Assembly (NCBI RefSeq): GCF_026309355.1
Contig: NZ_JAPJZK010000001.1
Coordinates: 5,414,501 to 5,478,500, forward strand
Source: Spartinivicinus marinus
Lineage (GTDB): Bacteria; Pseudomonadota; Gammaproteobacteria; Pseudomonadales; Zooshikellaceae
Length of the DNA: 64,000 nucleotides
Reading direction: 5' to 3'
Shown here: piece after piece, positions 27,618-37,000 of the stretch
Layout of the letters: every line of letters starts with the position of its first letter
How positions within the stretch are numbered: the first letter of the stretch is position 1
The notes under the pieces: generated by a model
Database searches by the model: none
What the model was told of the DNA's origin: nothing
What the model saw: the letters and a program-made list of their open reading frames with translations, nothing else
Position numbers and translations under genes: made by a program

Positions 27618-29012
27618 ATGGAAGACGCTCTGGTTCAAGACACAGCAGAGCAAAACCTTGACCCTCGGTTAAAAAGTTTAGCGGGATTATTGCAAATGGA
27701 ACGGGATATCCGTCAGTTGCATAATCGTGACCAGCTAAAGTTTATGATCTGTAATGAAACTCACCGACTAGTGCCGTATGATCAAGCTATTTTTGTCGTT
27801 TTTCCTGTCTCTGATAGTTCACAGCACGATTTACAGTCAGTGAAGGTAGAAGCAATTTCTTCAATGTCACAGGTGGATAATGATGCCCCTCTGGTAGCTT
27901 GGCTGAAATCAGTGATTAAACACCTAATCAAGACAGGAGATGCTAGAAATATCAGTGAAATAAAGCCAGATAGCATACCGTTAATATTGCGTAAGGAATG
28001 GTTCAGCTGGTGTCCTGGTCAAGCCTTGTGGTGTCCATTGATTTCAACGAGCGGAATCATACAGGGTGGTTTGTGGTTGTTAAGAAAAAAAACGTGGTTA
28101 AAAAGTGACATCACGATTTTAGATTATTTGGCTGACGCTTATACCTATAGCTGGGAAGCGCTGGCTCCTCAACAAAGCTGGCGACAAGTGCTTTATGCCC
28201 ATTTAAGCGGGCGTATCAAGTGGTTCCTGTTATTGTTCATTTTATTGGGTTTTATTCCAGTACGAATGAGTGTATTGGCTAATGCCCAGGTCGTGGCGCG
28301 AAATCCTATTGTAATCAGTGCGCCAATGGATGGTGTGATTCATGAGATCAATATAACGCCTAATCAAGAGGTGACAAAGGGAGATGTATTATTTACCTTG
28401 GATGACACTAATATCCGTAATAAACATGCGGTGGCCAACAAAGCACTGGAAGTAGCTGATGCAAACTATTTAAGAGCCACCCAGCAGGCATTTGCTGACG
28501 CACGCAGTAAAAGTGAGCTAGCTATTTTAAAAGCGGTGTTAGCAGAGAAACAGGCTGAAGTGGATTATTATGCTGAGATGTTAAAGCGCACTCAGGTAAT
28601 TGCTGAGCAGTCAGGGGTAGTGATTTTTGATGACATCAATGACTGGCTGGGAAAACCTGTGGTTGTGGGTGAAAAAGTCATGACATTGGCGGATATCCAT
28701 GACACCTGGTTGGAAATATGGTTGCCAGTAGATGATGCTATCGCTTTGGATCAAGGCGCGGAGTTACGACTATTTTTAAATATTGATCCTGTCCGATCAA
28801 TAAAAGGTGTTATTCAACAAACCAGTTATGAAGCCACCATATCTCCACAGGATATTTTGGCTTATCGATTAAAAGCAACGTTTGCTGCCGATCAACAGCC
28901 ACCAAGACTTGGTTTAAAAGGGGTTGCAAAAGTCTACTCAGAAAGCGTGCCGCTGTTTTATTATATTTTTCGTCGCCCACTGGCTGAAGCTCGACGATGG
29001 CTAGGCTTATAG
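27618..29012 (+). CDS. GAF-like domain fused to HlyD-type adaptor
   Basis: A 464-residue inner-membrane protein. Residues about 13-185 form a GAF-like cytoplasmic sensor domain (QMERDIRQLHNRDQLKFMICNET, then PLISTSGIIQGGLWLL). A single transmembrane helix (about 195-215) leads into a HlyD-type periplasmic part: lipoyl half with ISAPMDGVIHEINITPNQEV (about 234-253), coiled-coil hairpin rich in Ala/Lys (about 270-325), lipoyl return with VIFDDINDW and a beta-barrel. The fusion suggests that assembly or activity of the exporter is controlled by a cytoplasmic ligand. AAAGGA precedes the ATG. It lies between the periplasmic adaptor and the M50-HlyD gene, 36 bases before the latter. Confidence 0.82.
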   Translation: MEDALVQDTAEQNLDPRLKSLAGLLQMERDIRQLHNRDQLKFMICNETHRLVPYDQAIFVVFPVSDSSQHDLQSVKVEAISSMSQVDNDAPLVAWLKSVIKHLIKTGDARNISEIKPDSIPLILRKEWFSWCPGQALWCPLISTSGIIQGGLWLLRKKTWLKSDITILDYLADAYTYSWEALAPQQSWRQVLYAHLSGRIKWFLLLFILLGFIPVRMSVLANAQVVARNPIVISAPMDGVIHEINITPNQEVTKGDVLFTLDDTNIRNKHAVANKALEVADANYLRATQQAFADARSKSELAILKAVLAEKQAEVDYYAEMLKRTQVIAEQSGVVIFDDINDWLGKPVVVGEKVMTLADIHDTWLEIWLPVDDAIALDQGAELRLFLNIDPVRSIKGVIQQTSYEATISPQDILAYRLKATFAADQQPPRLGLKGVAKVYSESVPLFYYIFRRPLAEARRWLGL

Positions 29013-29047
29013 TGGATTAATAGGCCGACAGTTGTAAAGGATAGGGA

Positions 29048-31177
29048 ATGGAATCCACTGTAAGCTTGCAATTGCACTCAATACTGCCGCCATTAAGACA
29101 GGAAATTCAGTTAGTTCCAGGCCCACGAGATCAGCAGGGAGCACCAACCTGGACGTTACACGACCCTGCCAGCAATCGTTTTTTTCGGTTGGGTTGGCGT
29201 GAATTTCAGTTGTTAGCCAACTGGTATAAAAGTCTTGTAGCCGATATCGTAGCAAGCACTAATCAAGTTTTGCCAGGCAAAGTAAGCATTGCTGATGTAG
29301 AAAAGCTATTTACTTTTTTACAGCAAAATGAGTTATTGAAAATAACCCATCAAGGGGCTTTTCAACTATTTGATGAACGTTATCAACGAATCAAAAAATC
29401 CTGGCACAGTTGGTTAGCTCAACATTATTTGTTTTTACGTATCCCACTCTTACGCCCAGATCGGTTTTTAACTAAAACTTACCCTTATATTTGCTTCCTA
29501 TTCAGTAAAGTGTGGCTTTGGTGTGTGTTACTTGTCAGTGGTTGTGGCTTATTTTTGATTACACGGCAACTGGATAGTTTCTTACATACCTTTAGTTATT
29601 TATTTACTTTTCAAGGTGCTGTTATATTTATTATCAGCTTGTGTATAGTGAAAATTGCCCATGAGTTTGGCCATGCTTATGCCTGTAAACATTATGGTGT
29701 CAGGGTGCCGACGATGGGGGTGGCTTTTATGGTATTTTGGCCTGTGCTCTATACTGATGCAACTGAAGCATGGAGGCTGACTAACAAACAGTCTCGGGCA
29801 ACTATTGCAATTGCTGGTGTGATGACGGAGTTGGCCATTGCAGGCATTGCTGCCTTTTGTTGGAGTTTTTTACCCCCTGGGGTTTTTAAAACAGTCACCT
29901 TTATTATTGCTACCACTTCATGGGTATTTAGCCTAGTGGTCAACCTCAACCCTTTTATGCGATTTGATGGCTATTATTTGGTGGCAGATTATTTTGATAT
30001 TCCCAATCTCCAACCCCGCGCATTTGCCTTAGCACGCTGGTGGTTACGGGAAAAATTATTAGGCATCGGCTTTGAACCACCAGAATGGTTTTCATCAAGA
30101 AAACAATTCTGGTTAATATTATATGCCTTTGGTACCTGGCTTTACCGGTTAGTATTGTTTCTGGGGATTGCAGTGCTGGTTTATAACCTGGCATTTAAAG
30201 CGCTGGGTATCATCTTGTTTATTATTGAAATTTATTATTTGATTCTTATCCCTATTTTTCGGGAGGTAGCTGTGTGGTGGAAATATAAGGCTGATATGTC
30301 TGTGTGGCGAAAATGTCTTTGGTTACTGTTTTTTATGGCTATTGTTGTTTTTTTAACGATTCCCTGGCAGGCCCATATTGATGTACCGGCAATCATTCGT
30401 GCTAAACAATATCAATATTTATATCCCTCTTCGGCTGCTCAAATAGCAAGTGTAAATGTTCAGGTAGGAGACCAAGTTGAAGCGGGTGATACTTTATTTG
30501 AGTTTCATTCTCCCTCACTAAGCTATCAATTGGCATTAGCAGAAGCACGATATCAAGCGTTTCACCTGGCATTGGACCGACGTGCTACCACAGTGGAAAT
30601 GATTGATACCGTGCCAATCATTGCAAAACAGCTTGCTGAAATAAAAAATAAAATCACTGGGGTAGAGGCAGAGCTGGCAAATTTAGTCATTAAAAGTACA
30701 TTTTCTGGAGAAGTTATGTCGGTTACTACAGGGTTAACTAAAAATCGCTGGGTTAACCCAAAACAACAGCTTGCCTTACTCGTTAATAATGGTAGTCGAT
30801 TTGTTGAAGCTTATATGAAAGAAGAAGATTTACCTTTGGTTAAGGTGAATAGTATGGGGCATTTTTATCCCGAAGATCCTAATTGGCCAAGTTTTAAGTG
30901 TAGAGTCTCTGAAATTGAGTTAATCCATAGTGCTCAGTTACAGCAACCTTACTTAGCTTCTATTTATGGTGGCGATATTGCAGTACGAAAAGGAAATGAT
31001 GGAAAACTAAATAGCGAACAGGCATTGTTTAAGATTCGTTTACAAGTTGATGAAGATATTCCCGAATTTCGCCAAGTTGTCCGTGGTACTGTAGTAATAG
31101 AAACAAAATCTTATAGCATTATTTACTCTTTATTTAGCACTGTATTACAGGTGTTAATCCGAGAAACCCAGTTTTAA
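29048..31177 (+). CDS. M50 site-2-protease-like membrane protein fused to HlyD domain
   Basis: A 709-residue polytopic membrane protein. Residues 1-110 are soluble and PqqD-like in position. The membrane core from about 140 to 430 contains the M50 zinc motif HEFGH (H205, E206, H209) and the second motif NPFMRFDG with the third ligand D307. After a last helix (about 410-435), the C-terminal part (about 438-700) is periplasmic and HlyD-like: a lipoyl half with IASVNVQVGDQVEAGDTLFEF, a coiled hairpin, and a return strand with LVIKSTFSGEVMSV. Both protease motifs are intact. The combination places a membrane protease or protease-derived channel at the inner-membrane position of an adaptor-TolC exporter. 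There is no ABC transporter in the cluster. Confidence 0.88.
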   Translation: MESTVSLQLHSILPPLRQEIQLVPGPRDQQGAPTWTLHDPASNRFFRLGWREFQLLANWYKSLVADIVASTNQVLPGKVSIADVEKLFTFLQQNELLKITHQGAFQLFDERYQRIKKSWHSWLAQHYLFLRIPLLRPDRFLTKTYPYICFLFSKVWLWCVLLVSGCGLFLITRQLDSFLHTFSYLFTFQGAVIFIISLCIVKIAHEFGHAYACKHYGVRVPTMGVAFMVFWPVLYTDATEAWRLTNKQSRATIAIAGVMTELAIAGIAAFCWSFLPPGVFKTVTFIIATTSWVFSLVVNLNPFMRFDGYYLVADYFDIPNLQPRAFALARWWLREKLLGIGFEPPEWFSSRKQFWLILYAFGTWLYRLVLFLGIAVLVYNLAFKALGIILFIIEIYYLILIPIFREVAVWWKYKADMSVWRKCLWLLFFMAIVVFLTIPWQAHIDVPAIIRAKQYQYLYPSSAAQIASVNVQVGDQVEAGDTLFEFHSPSLSYQLALAEARYQAFHLALDRRATTVEMIDTVPIIAKQLAEIKNKITGVEAELANLVIKSTFSGEVMSVTTGLTKNRWVNPKQQLALLVNNGSRFVEAYMKEEDLPLVKVNSMGHFYPEDPNWPSFKCRVSEIELIHSAQLQQPYLASIYGGDIAVRKGNDGKLNSEQALFKIRLQVDEDIPEFRQVVRGTVVIETKSYSIIYSLFSTVLQVLIRETQF

Positions 31178-31183
31178 TTAAAA

Positions 31184-31196
31184 GCACCTCTAATAA
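31184..31196 (-). repeat. dispersed 13-mer repeat copy
   Basis: Exact minus-strand copy of TTATTAGAGGTGC seven bases after the M50-HlyD stop codon. Other copies are at 8067-8079 and 63173-63185, with a one-mismatch copy at 7983-7995. Confidence 0.45.
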
Positions 31197-31306
31197 CGGT
31201 TGCCTATCATTTTTTATTCTAGGGAAAATAGTCATACTGGCGTATATAATTAAAGGAGGGAAGCAGAAGTAGCCACTTTTTATTTTTAACATGTCACGGA
31301 ATTGAA

Positions 31307-31825
31307 ATGAACGCTTCAACGGATAATCTGAAATTACCACAAGGGCTTGCTATTCGCCCCGCAGTTGCATCAGATAAACCTTTTCTTCAATCACTTTATC
31401 ATTCAACTCGAAACGATTTGCAATATATTAATGCTGATGGGGAATTTATCAGCGAATTGATCGATCAGCAGTTTCAGGCGCAAAAGGCTGGCTATGGCAA
31501 TATGTTTCCCAATGCTTGCTATTTTATTATTGAAAAACAACAGCAAGCTATTGGTAGGATTACCCTGGATTTTACCAATGAAATTATCCATATCATAGAT
31601 ATTGCCTTTATTCCTGAAGCCCAGGGAAAAGGCTATGGAAAAGGGGCTATTCAAGCACTACAAGTTGCCGCAGGAAAAACCTGTGCACCCTTATTACTCA
31701 GTGTTTATGCTAATAATTGGACTGCTAAAAATCTTTATTTAAAGTTGGGTTTTCAGATTGAGCAGTCTATTCCTCCTTATGAGCGAATGATTTGGTATCC
31801 CACGATCAAGGAAATGAGTGCATAA
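31307..31825 (+). CDS. GNAT-family N-acetyltransferase
   Basis: A 172-residue acetyltransferase of the GNAT fold. The acetyl-CoA binding motif A is clear: IAFIPEAQGKGYGKGAIQAL (about residues 100-119), followed by the SVYANNWTAKNLYLKLGF motif B that is typical of Rim-like enzymes. It lies inside the export cluster, between the M50-HlyD gene and the collar-protein genes, with its own 130-base leader. A role in modifying the exported proteins is possible. It could equally be a passenger, as the substrate cannot be inferred. Confidence 0.9.
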   Translation: MNASTDNLKLPQGLAIRPAVASDKPFLQSLYHSTRNDLQYINADGEFISELIDQQFQAQKAGYGNMFPNACYFIIEKQQQAIGRITLDFTNEIIHIIDIAFIPEAQGKGYGKGAIQALQVAAGKTCAPLLLSVYANNWTAKNLYLKLGFQIEQSIPPYERMIWYPTIKEMSA

Positions 31826-31902
31826 GCAAAGAAATTATTATGTAAGTAATACATTGCTTGTGACTATATCATAAAATAAGCAAAACAAAGGAAGGGTCAA
31901 GT

Positions 31903-32406
31903 ATGTCTGAACCGTTTATTAGCCAAATTACTATGTTTGGGTTTGATTTTGCCCCTAGAACCTGGGCTAAATGTGATGGCCAAAATTTACCGATTGCGAA
32001 TAACCCCAGTTTATTTTCATTATTAGGGATAGCATACGGTGGTGATGGTCGTACTACATTTGGCTTACCTAATTTACAAGGCCGGGCACCCGTTCATATG
32101 GGTAATGGTTATCGAATTGGTGATAAAGGTGGTAGTGAAACAGTTCGATTAACCGTTGAAAACCTGCCTCGTCATACCCATCAGATGCAGGCCAATAGTC
32201 AACCAGCAGAAACCAATGAACCGAGTAATCAAGTGTTAGCCATGGAGCCCAGTGGAAAAAATATCTATGGTCCAGCCACTAATTTGGTGGAGATGGGAAA
32301 TGCATTAATGGCTACTGGTGGTGGTGAAGCCCACTTTAATATGCAGCCATCACAAGTAATCAATTTTTGCATTGCCTTGACAGGTTTATTCCCTCCAAGA
32401 AACTAA
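31903..32406 (+). CDS. phage-tail-collar (microcystin-dependent-protein-like) protein 1
   Basis: A 167-residue protein of the tail-collar/MdpB type. The N-terminal collar domain (about residues 1-60) has the invariant pattern W-x-x-C-D-G, then LFSLLGIAYGGDGRTTFGLPNLQGRAP and a Gly-rich MGNG. The C-terminal half ends QPSQVINFCIALTGLFPPRN, the family ending. AAAGGAAGGG precedes the ATG. There is no signal peptide, as expected for clients of a dedicated exporter or for intracellular phage-like particles. It is the first of three related genes in a row. Confidence 0.92.
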   Translation: MSEPFISQITMFGFDFAPRTWAKCDGQNLPIANNPSLFSLLGIAYGGDGRTTFGLPNLQGRAPVHMGNGYRIGDKGGSETVRLTVENLPRHTHQMQANSQPAETNEPSNQVLAMEPSGKNIYGPATNLVEMGNALMATGGGEAHFNMQPSQVINFCIALTGLFPPRN

Positions 32407-32487
32407 TGGAAACTTCTCATAATTACGTTTTTTGAGGCATTCACAATCAGTGGCAAAATACTCAATAGATATGAAAGGAATGGAATA

Positions 32488-33003
32488 ATGGCTGAACCCT
32501 ATATTGGTGAAATCAGAATCTTTGCTGGTAATTTTGCGCCGGTACATTGGGCATTTTGTGATAATAATTTGATTCCTGTGACTGAAAATGGCGCGTTATT
32601 TTCGCTGTTGGGAAGCCGCTATGGCGGAGATGGTAGAAGCACGTTTGCATTACCAGATATGCGTGGTCGGCTGCCGGTCAATCAAGGCACGGGGCCAGGT
32701 TTAACCCCACGCAGTATGGGTGAGCGGATGGGAGTAGAGGAAGTCACACTAACGATTCCTCAAATGCCGAATCATTCTCATCAATTACAGGCAAGTAATA
32801 ATCCGGCGGATAGTATAGAGCCCCAAAGCCGAGTCTTGGCAAATGGACAACCGATTTATTCATCATCAAACGCGAACTTAGTTGCTATGTCACCAAGTCA
32901 GGTGGGTAATACTGGAGGAGATCAACCGCATAATAATGTCATGCCGTTTTTATGTGTCAATTTTATTATTGCACTGCAAGGTATTTACCCCCAACGAAAT
33001 TAA
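32488..33003 (+). CDS. phage-tail-collar protein 2
   Basis: A 171-residue paralogue of its neighbours. The collar domain reads WAFCDNN, LFSLLGSRYGGDGRSTFALPDMRGRLPVNQG and the C-terminus is MPFLCVNFIIALQGIYPQRN. The CDG motif of the other two copies is CDN here. GAAAGGAATGG precedes the ATG. Divergence between the three copies is high at the surface-exposed middle (about residues 90-145), as expected if each has a different partner. Confidence 0.92.
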   Translation: MAEPYIGEIRIFAGNFAPVHWAFCDNNLIPVTENGALFSLLGSRYGGDGRSTFALPDMRGRLPVNQGTGPGLTPRSMGERMGVEEVTLTIPQMPNHSHQLQASNNPADSIEPQSRVLANGQPIYSSSNANLVAMSPSQVGNTGGDQPHNNVMPFLCVNFIIALQGIYPQRN

Positions 33004-33066
33004 AGGCAACTCTAAAAAAGCACTTTTTTAGAATCACCTTAACTTTATAGGTAGGAGCTTTAAATT

Positions 33067-33612
33067 ATGTCAGAACCCTTTATTGCACAAGTTCAAATGT
33101 GGGGTTGTAATTATGCACCTCGTGGTTGGGCATATTGTGATGGTGGATTGCTCTCAATAGGCGAAAATACGGCGCTCTTTTCTTTGATTGGTACTACTTA
33201 TGGTGGTGATGGTCGTACTACGATGGGCATTCCTAATCTTCAAGGGCGAGCCCCCATGCATTCCGGTAATGGCCCAGGACTGACGCCTCGGTTATTGGCT
33301 GAAAGAGGAGGAAGCGAGTTTGTTTCATTAACCCAAGCAACGATACCTAGCCACACTCATCAGCTGTATGCTGAAGATGCTGATGCAGCAGAAACGGAAT
33401 CAACGGCTGATTATTTAGCAAGAGGAGGCACACCTGGGCGAGGTGGGCGTTTTTATCCCATTGATACATACAATAATCCAGAAAATTTAATGCCATTGTC
33501 ATCATCGTCTTTATCTGAGACAGGACTTGGGCAAGCCCATGAAAATAGGCAGCCTTTTTTGACGGTGAATTTTTGTATGGCACTAATGGGTATTTATCCT
33601 AGTCGAAGTTAA
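33067..33612 (+). CDS. phage-tail-collar protein 3
   Basis: A 181-residue paralogue, slightly longer than the first two because of a Gly-rich insertion around residue 125 (RGGTPGRGGRFYP). The collar domain shows WAYCDGG, LFSLIGTTYGGDGRTTMGIPNLQGRAP and a GPGLTPR turn. The ending is FLTVNFCMALMGIYPSRS. GGAG is present upstream of the ATG. The DUF6916 gene follows after 77 bases. Confidence 0.92.
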   Translation: MSEPFIAQVQMWGCNYAPRGWAYCDGGLLSIGENTALFSLIGTTYGGDGRTTMGIPNLQGRAPMHSGNGPGLTPRLLAERGGSEFVSLTQATIPSHTHQLYAEDADAAETESTADYLARGGTPGRGGRFYPIDTYNNPENLMPLSSSSLSETGLGQAHENRQPFLTVNFCMALMGIYPSRS

Positions 33613-33689
33613 GCGTATAAGTATGTTAGAAAAGTGGGTGCATGGACTACTTGTGCCTGCTTTTAAAATAAGAAAAGGATTTTTACTAA

Positions 33690-34019
33690 TTGGAATCAAA
33701 GGGAATGCTAGCAACGTTAACGCAAGAAGATTTTAATAAACAAGTAAACACCCCATTTATTATTAAAACAAATAAAGATGACTTGGCGCTTGAGTTAACT
33801 GAAGTTAAAGTGCTTAGGAAAGCGCAGGAAGAGAACCAGCGAGACCAGTTTTCTTTATTATTTAAAGGAGACCCTCAGAGATTTTTACCTCAACAAATTT
33901 ATCAATTAAACCATAAGATAATGGGTGAATTATCGCTTTTTTTAGTGCCGATTGGTAGGGAGCATCAATCGAGCCATCTCAAGGAAGGAGCCTATTTATA
34001 TGAAGCTGTATTTACATAA
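33690..34019 (+). CDS. DUF6916 family protein
   Basis: A small protein of 104-109 residues with the pattern LTQEDFNKQVNTPF at its start and QFSLLFKGDPQRFLPQQIYQL in the middle (about residues 52-72). This is the layout of DUF6916 proteins, which in many genomes sit next to collar-protein genes and giant surface proteins. The fold is probably a small beta barrel. TTG 33690 has AAAAGGA 12 bases upstream; ATG 33705 is the alternative. It lies directly before the giant repeat protein, with a 71-base gap. Confidence 0.8.
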   Translation: MESKGMLATLTQEDFNKQVNTPFIIKTNKDDLALELTEVKVLRKAQEENQRDQFSLLFKGDPQRFLPQQIYQLNHKIMGELSLFLVPIGREHQSSHLKEGAYLYEAVFT

Positions 34020-34090
34020 TTAATGATTAAAAGTTAGGTTAAGGTCATTTTATAGCCGTTGCAAAGAAGCGATGTGCTGGAGGCAATATT

Positions 34091-37000
34091 ATGCGTCACT
34101 ATGTTAAAAGCCTGTTAAGCTCCGCTCCATTTAAATTTTTTAATGGACGTTTAAATATTTTAAGTCAACAGGTAAAGAACATTTCTTCATTAAAAAATAC
34201 CAATGTTTCTGCATTGCCAACCATGAATGCTTCTTTGTTATTACCCTTAGAAAAACGCTACTTATTTGATGGAGCGGCGGTGGCCACTGCAGTTGATGCG
34301 ACTCAACAACCTGTAGAGCCACAACAGGAAAATGATGACGCCGCTGCTCAAGATTTGTTACAGGCATTAAATACGGCGAATGAAGTAGAAAGCACCAATG
34401 ATACGCGTAAGGAAGTGGTTTTTATTGATAGCCGTGTCATTGATTATGAGTCATTAGTCGATGGGTTAGGTGATAACCTGGAAGTGGTGGTATTAAATAC
34501 TGATCAAAATGGCGTCGCGCAAATTGCTAATAGCTTGAGTGGTCGGCAGGTGGACGCGATTCATATTGTCTCCCATGGCGATGATGGAAAGTTATTTTTA
34601 GGTAATACCACTCTTGACGTTAATAGCTTGAATAATTATGCCAGTTATTTAACAGCTATCGGTCAATCACTTAACAGTGTAGGAAATGATCGAGGCGATA
34701 TTCTTTTATATGGCTGTGATGTGGGTCGTGGTGCTGCTGGAGAAGCGTTTGTTCAAGCCTTAGCGGGTTTAACTAATGCGGATATTGCGGCTTCAACGGA
34801 TGATACGGGTAACAGTGATTTAAGTGGCGATTGGGATTTGGAATACAACACGGGCAATATCACCACAGATACACCGTTTTCAGAGACAGCTCTGGCCGCC
34901 TATGATTATTTATTTGCCTTACCTATTTCCAGTGATCAGACCACTAATTATGATGGGTTGGGACTGTCTGATACGGCGGTAATCGCTAATGGCACAGTGA
35001 TTGATGATATTTCTTATGATGGTTGGCGGTTTAATGGTTTTGGAGGCGAAACGGGAGTTTATGCCCATGAAGGTAGTTTAACTAATGATGTGAATACCAC
35101 TGGTACACGCTTTTATACCAGTGACAGCTCCAACTTCAAATTCACCAGTGTTGATTACAATATCGATACACAGGGTAATCCCGCTAATGCCACTATTACC
35201 TTTTATGGTTTTCGTAATGGGGTGCAAGTGGAGTCTCAAGGGTTTAATGCGGCTGATAACAGTTCTGGTACCTGGACATTAAACTGGGGGTCAGTTGATG
35301 AGGTGAAGGTTACTGCAAATACTAACTGGATCTTCATGGATAATTTAAAGGTAGGGGCAGAAATTCCTGCTAATGCTACGCCAGCTATTTCAATTAATAA
35401 TACCAACTTAGCCTATACAGAAGGCAATGCAGCGACCCAGATTGATAGCGCTGCCACTGTCAGTGATTCTGATGGTGATGCAGAGTGGAACGGTGGCTCT
35501 TTATCAGTGCAAATTACTGGTAATGCAGAAGCAGGCGATCGTATCAGTATTGTCGACAGTGATGGTGATGGTACAGCGATAACCATTAGTGGCACCAATA
35601 TTTTTGCTAATGGCGTCGATATTGGCGATCTCAGTGCCAGTGGCGGTATCGTGACCGGTGGGACTAAATTGACCATTACCTTTGATAGCGACGCCACCAA
35701 TGCCAACGTGCAGGAAGTATTGCAGTCCATTCGTTATGACTCCACAACTCAAGACCCAGGCACCTCGAACCGCACCATTACGTTTACTGCCACGGATAAA
35801 AATGCAGCCAGTGGTTCTGATACACGAACGATTGCGATGACAGCGGTGAACGATGAGCCAACCTTAACCGCCAATGCTAGCAACCCCACTTATACAGAAG
35901 GGGGAAGCGCGGCTAGCTTGTTTAGCGGAACGAGTGTTAGCACTGTGGAGTCAGGACAAACGGTGAATGGCTTAACCTTCACTGTCACTAATGTCACCAA
36001 TGGCAGTAATGAGCGCATTAATGTGGATGGCACCACCATTGTGCTCACCCATGGTACTAATGGTTCTACTGCCAGCAACAGCTTAAATTACAGTGTCAGT
36101 GTCATTGGTACCACGGCTACCCTGTCGCTGACAGGGGGTAGTTTGTCAGCCGCTGCTGCACAAACCCTAGTGGATAATATGAGTTACCAAAATAACAGTA
36201 ACTCACCTAGCACCAGTAATCGGGTGGTGACGTTAACCAGTATTCAAGACAGTGGCGGTACTGCCAATGGTGGTGATAACACGGGTTCATTAGCGATAGC
36301 CTCAACGGTGACGGTGGTACAAAACAACGATGAACCGACGTTAACTGCTAATGCCAGCAACCCGACCTTTACCGAAGGCGGTGCGGCGGCCAGCCTGTTC
36401 AGTGGTAGTAGTATCAGCACGGTGGAGGCGGGGCAGTTAATCAAAGGGCTAACGTTCACCATTACCAATGTCACCAATGGCAGTAGTGAGCGGCTCAATA
36501 TCGATGGCACCGCGATTATCCTGACTCACGGTACCAGTGGCACCACCGCCAGTAATAGTTTGAGTTACAGTGTCAGTGTGGTGGGTACTACCGCCACGGT
36601 ATCCTTGACGGGCGGCACCATGTCAACGGCAGCGGCCCAAACCTTAGTGGATGGGATGAGCTACCAAAATAATAGCAATACCCCTAATACCAGTAATCGG
36701 GTAGTGACCATCACCAGCCTGCAAGATAATGGAGGCACCGCTAATGGCGGGGATGACACCGCTTCATTGGCGATTGCCTCAACCGTGACTGTCGTGGGCG
36801 TTAATGACGAGCCTACCTTAACTGCCAATGCCAGCAACCCGACCTATACCGAAGGCGGGGCGGCGGCCAGCCTGTTTACTGGTACGAGTATTAGTACGGT
36901 GGAAGCCGGGCAAAATATCACCGGGCTGAGCTTTACCATCACTAATGTGACCAATGGCAGTAATGAGCGGATCAATGTGGATGGTACCACTATTGTGCTC

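Noticed and set aside
26802-31177. An ordinary type I secretion or RND efflux operon.
   Set aside because: No Walker A/B ATPase and no RND pump is encoded; the polytopic protein is an M50 protease-type fold.
31903-33612. Prophage or tailocin remnant, because of three tail-collar genes.
   Set aside because: No other phage structural, replication, lysis or integrase gene is present, and the copies are embedded in an export cluster with conserved non-phage partners.
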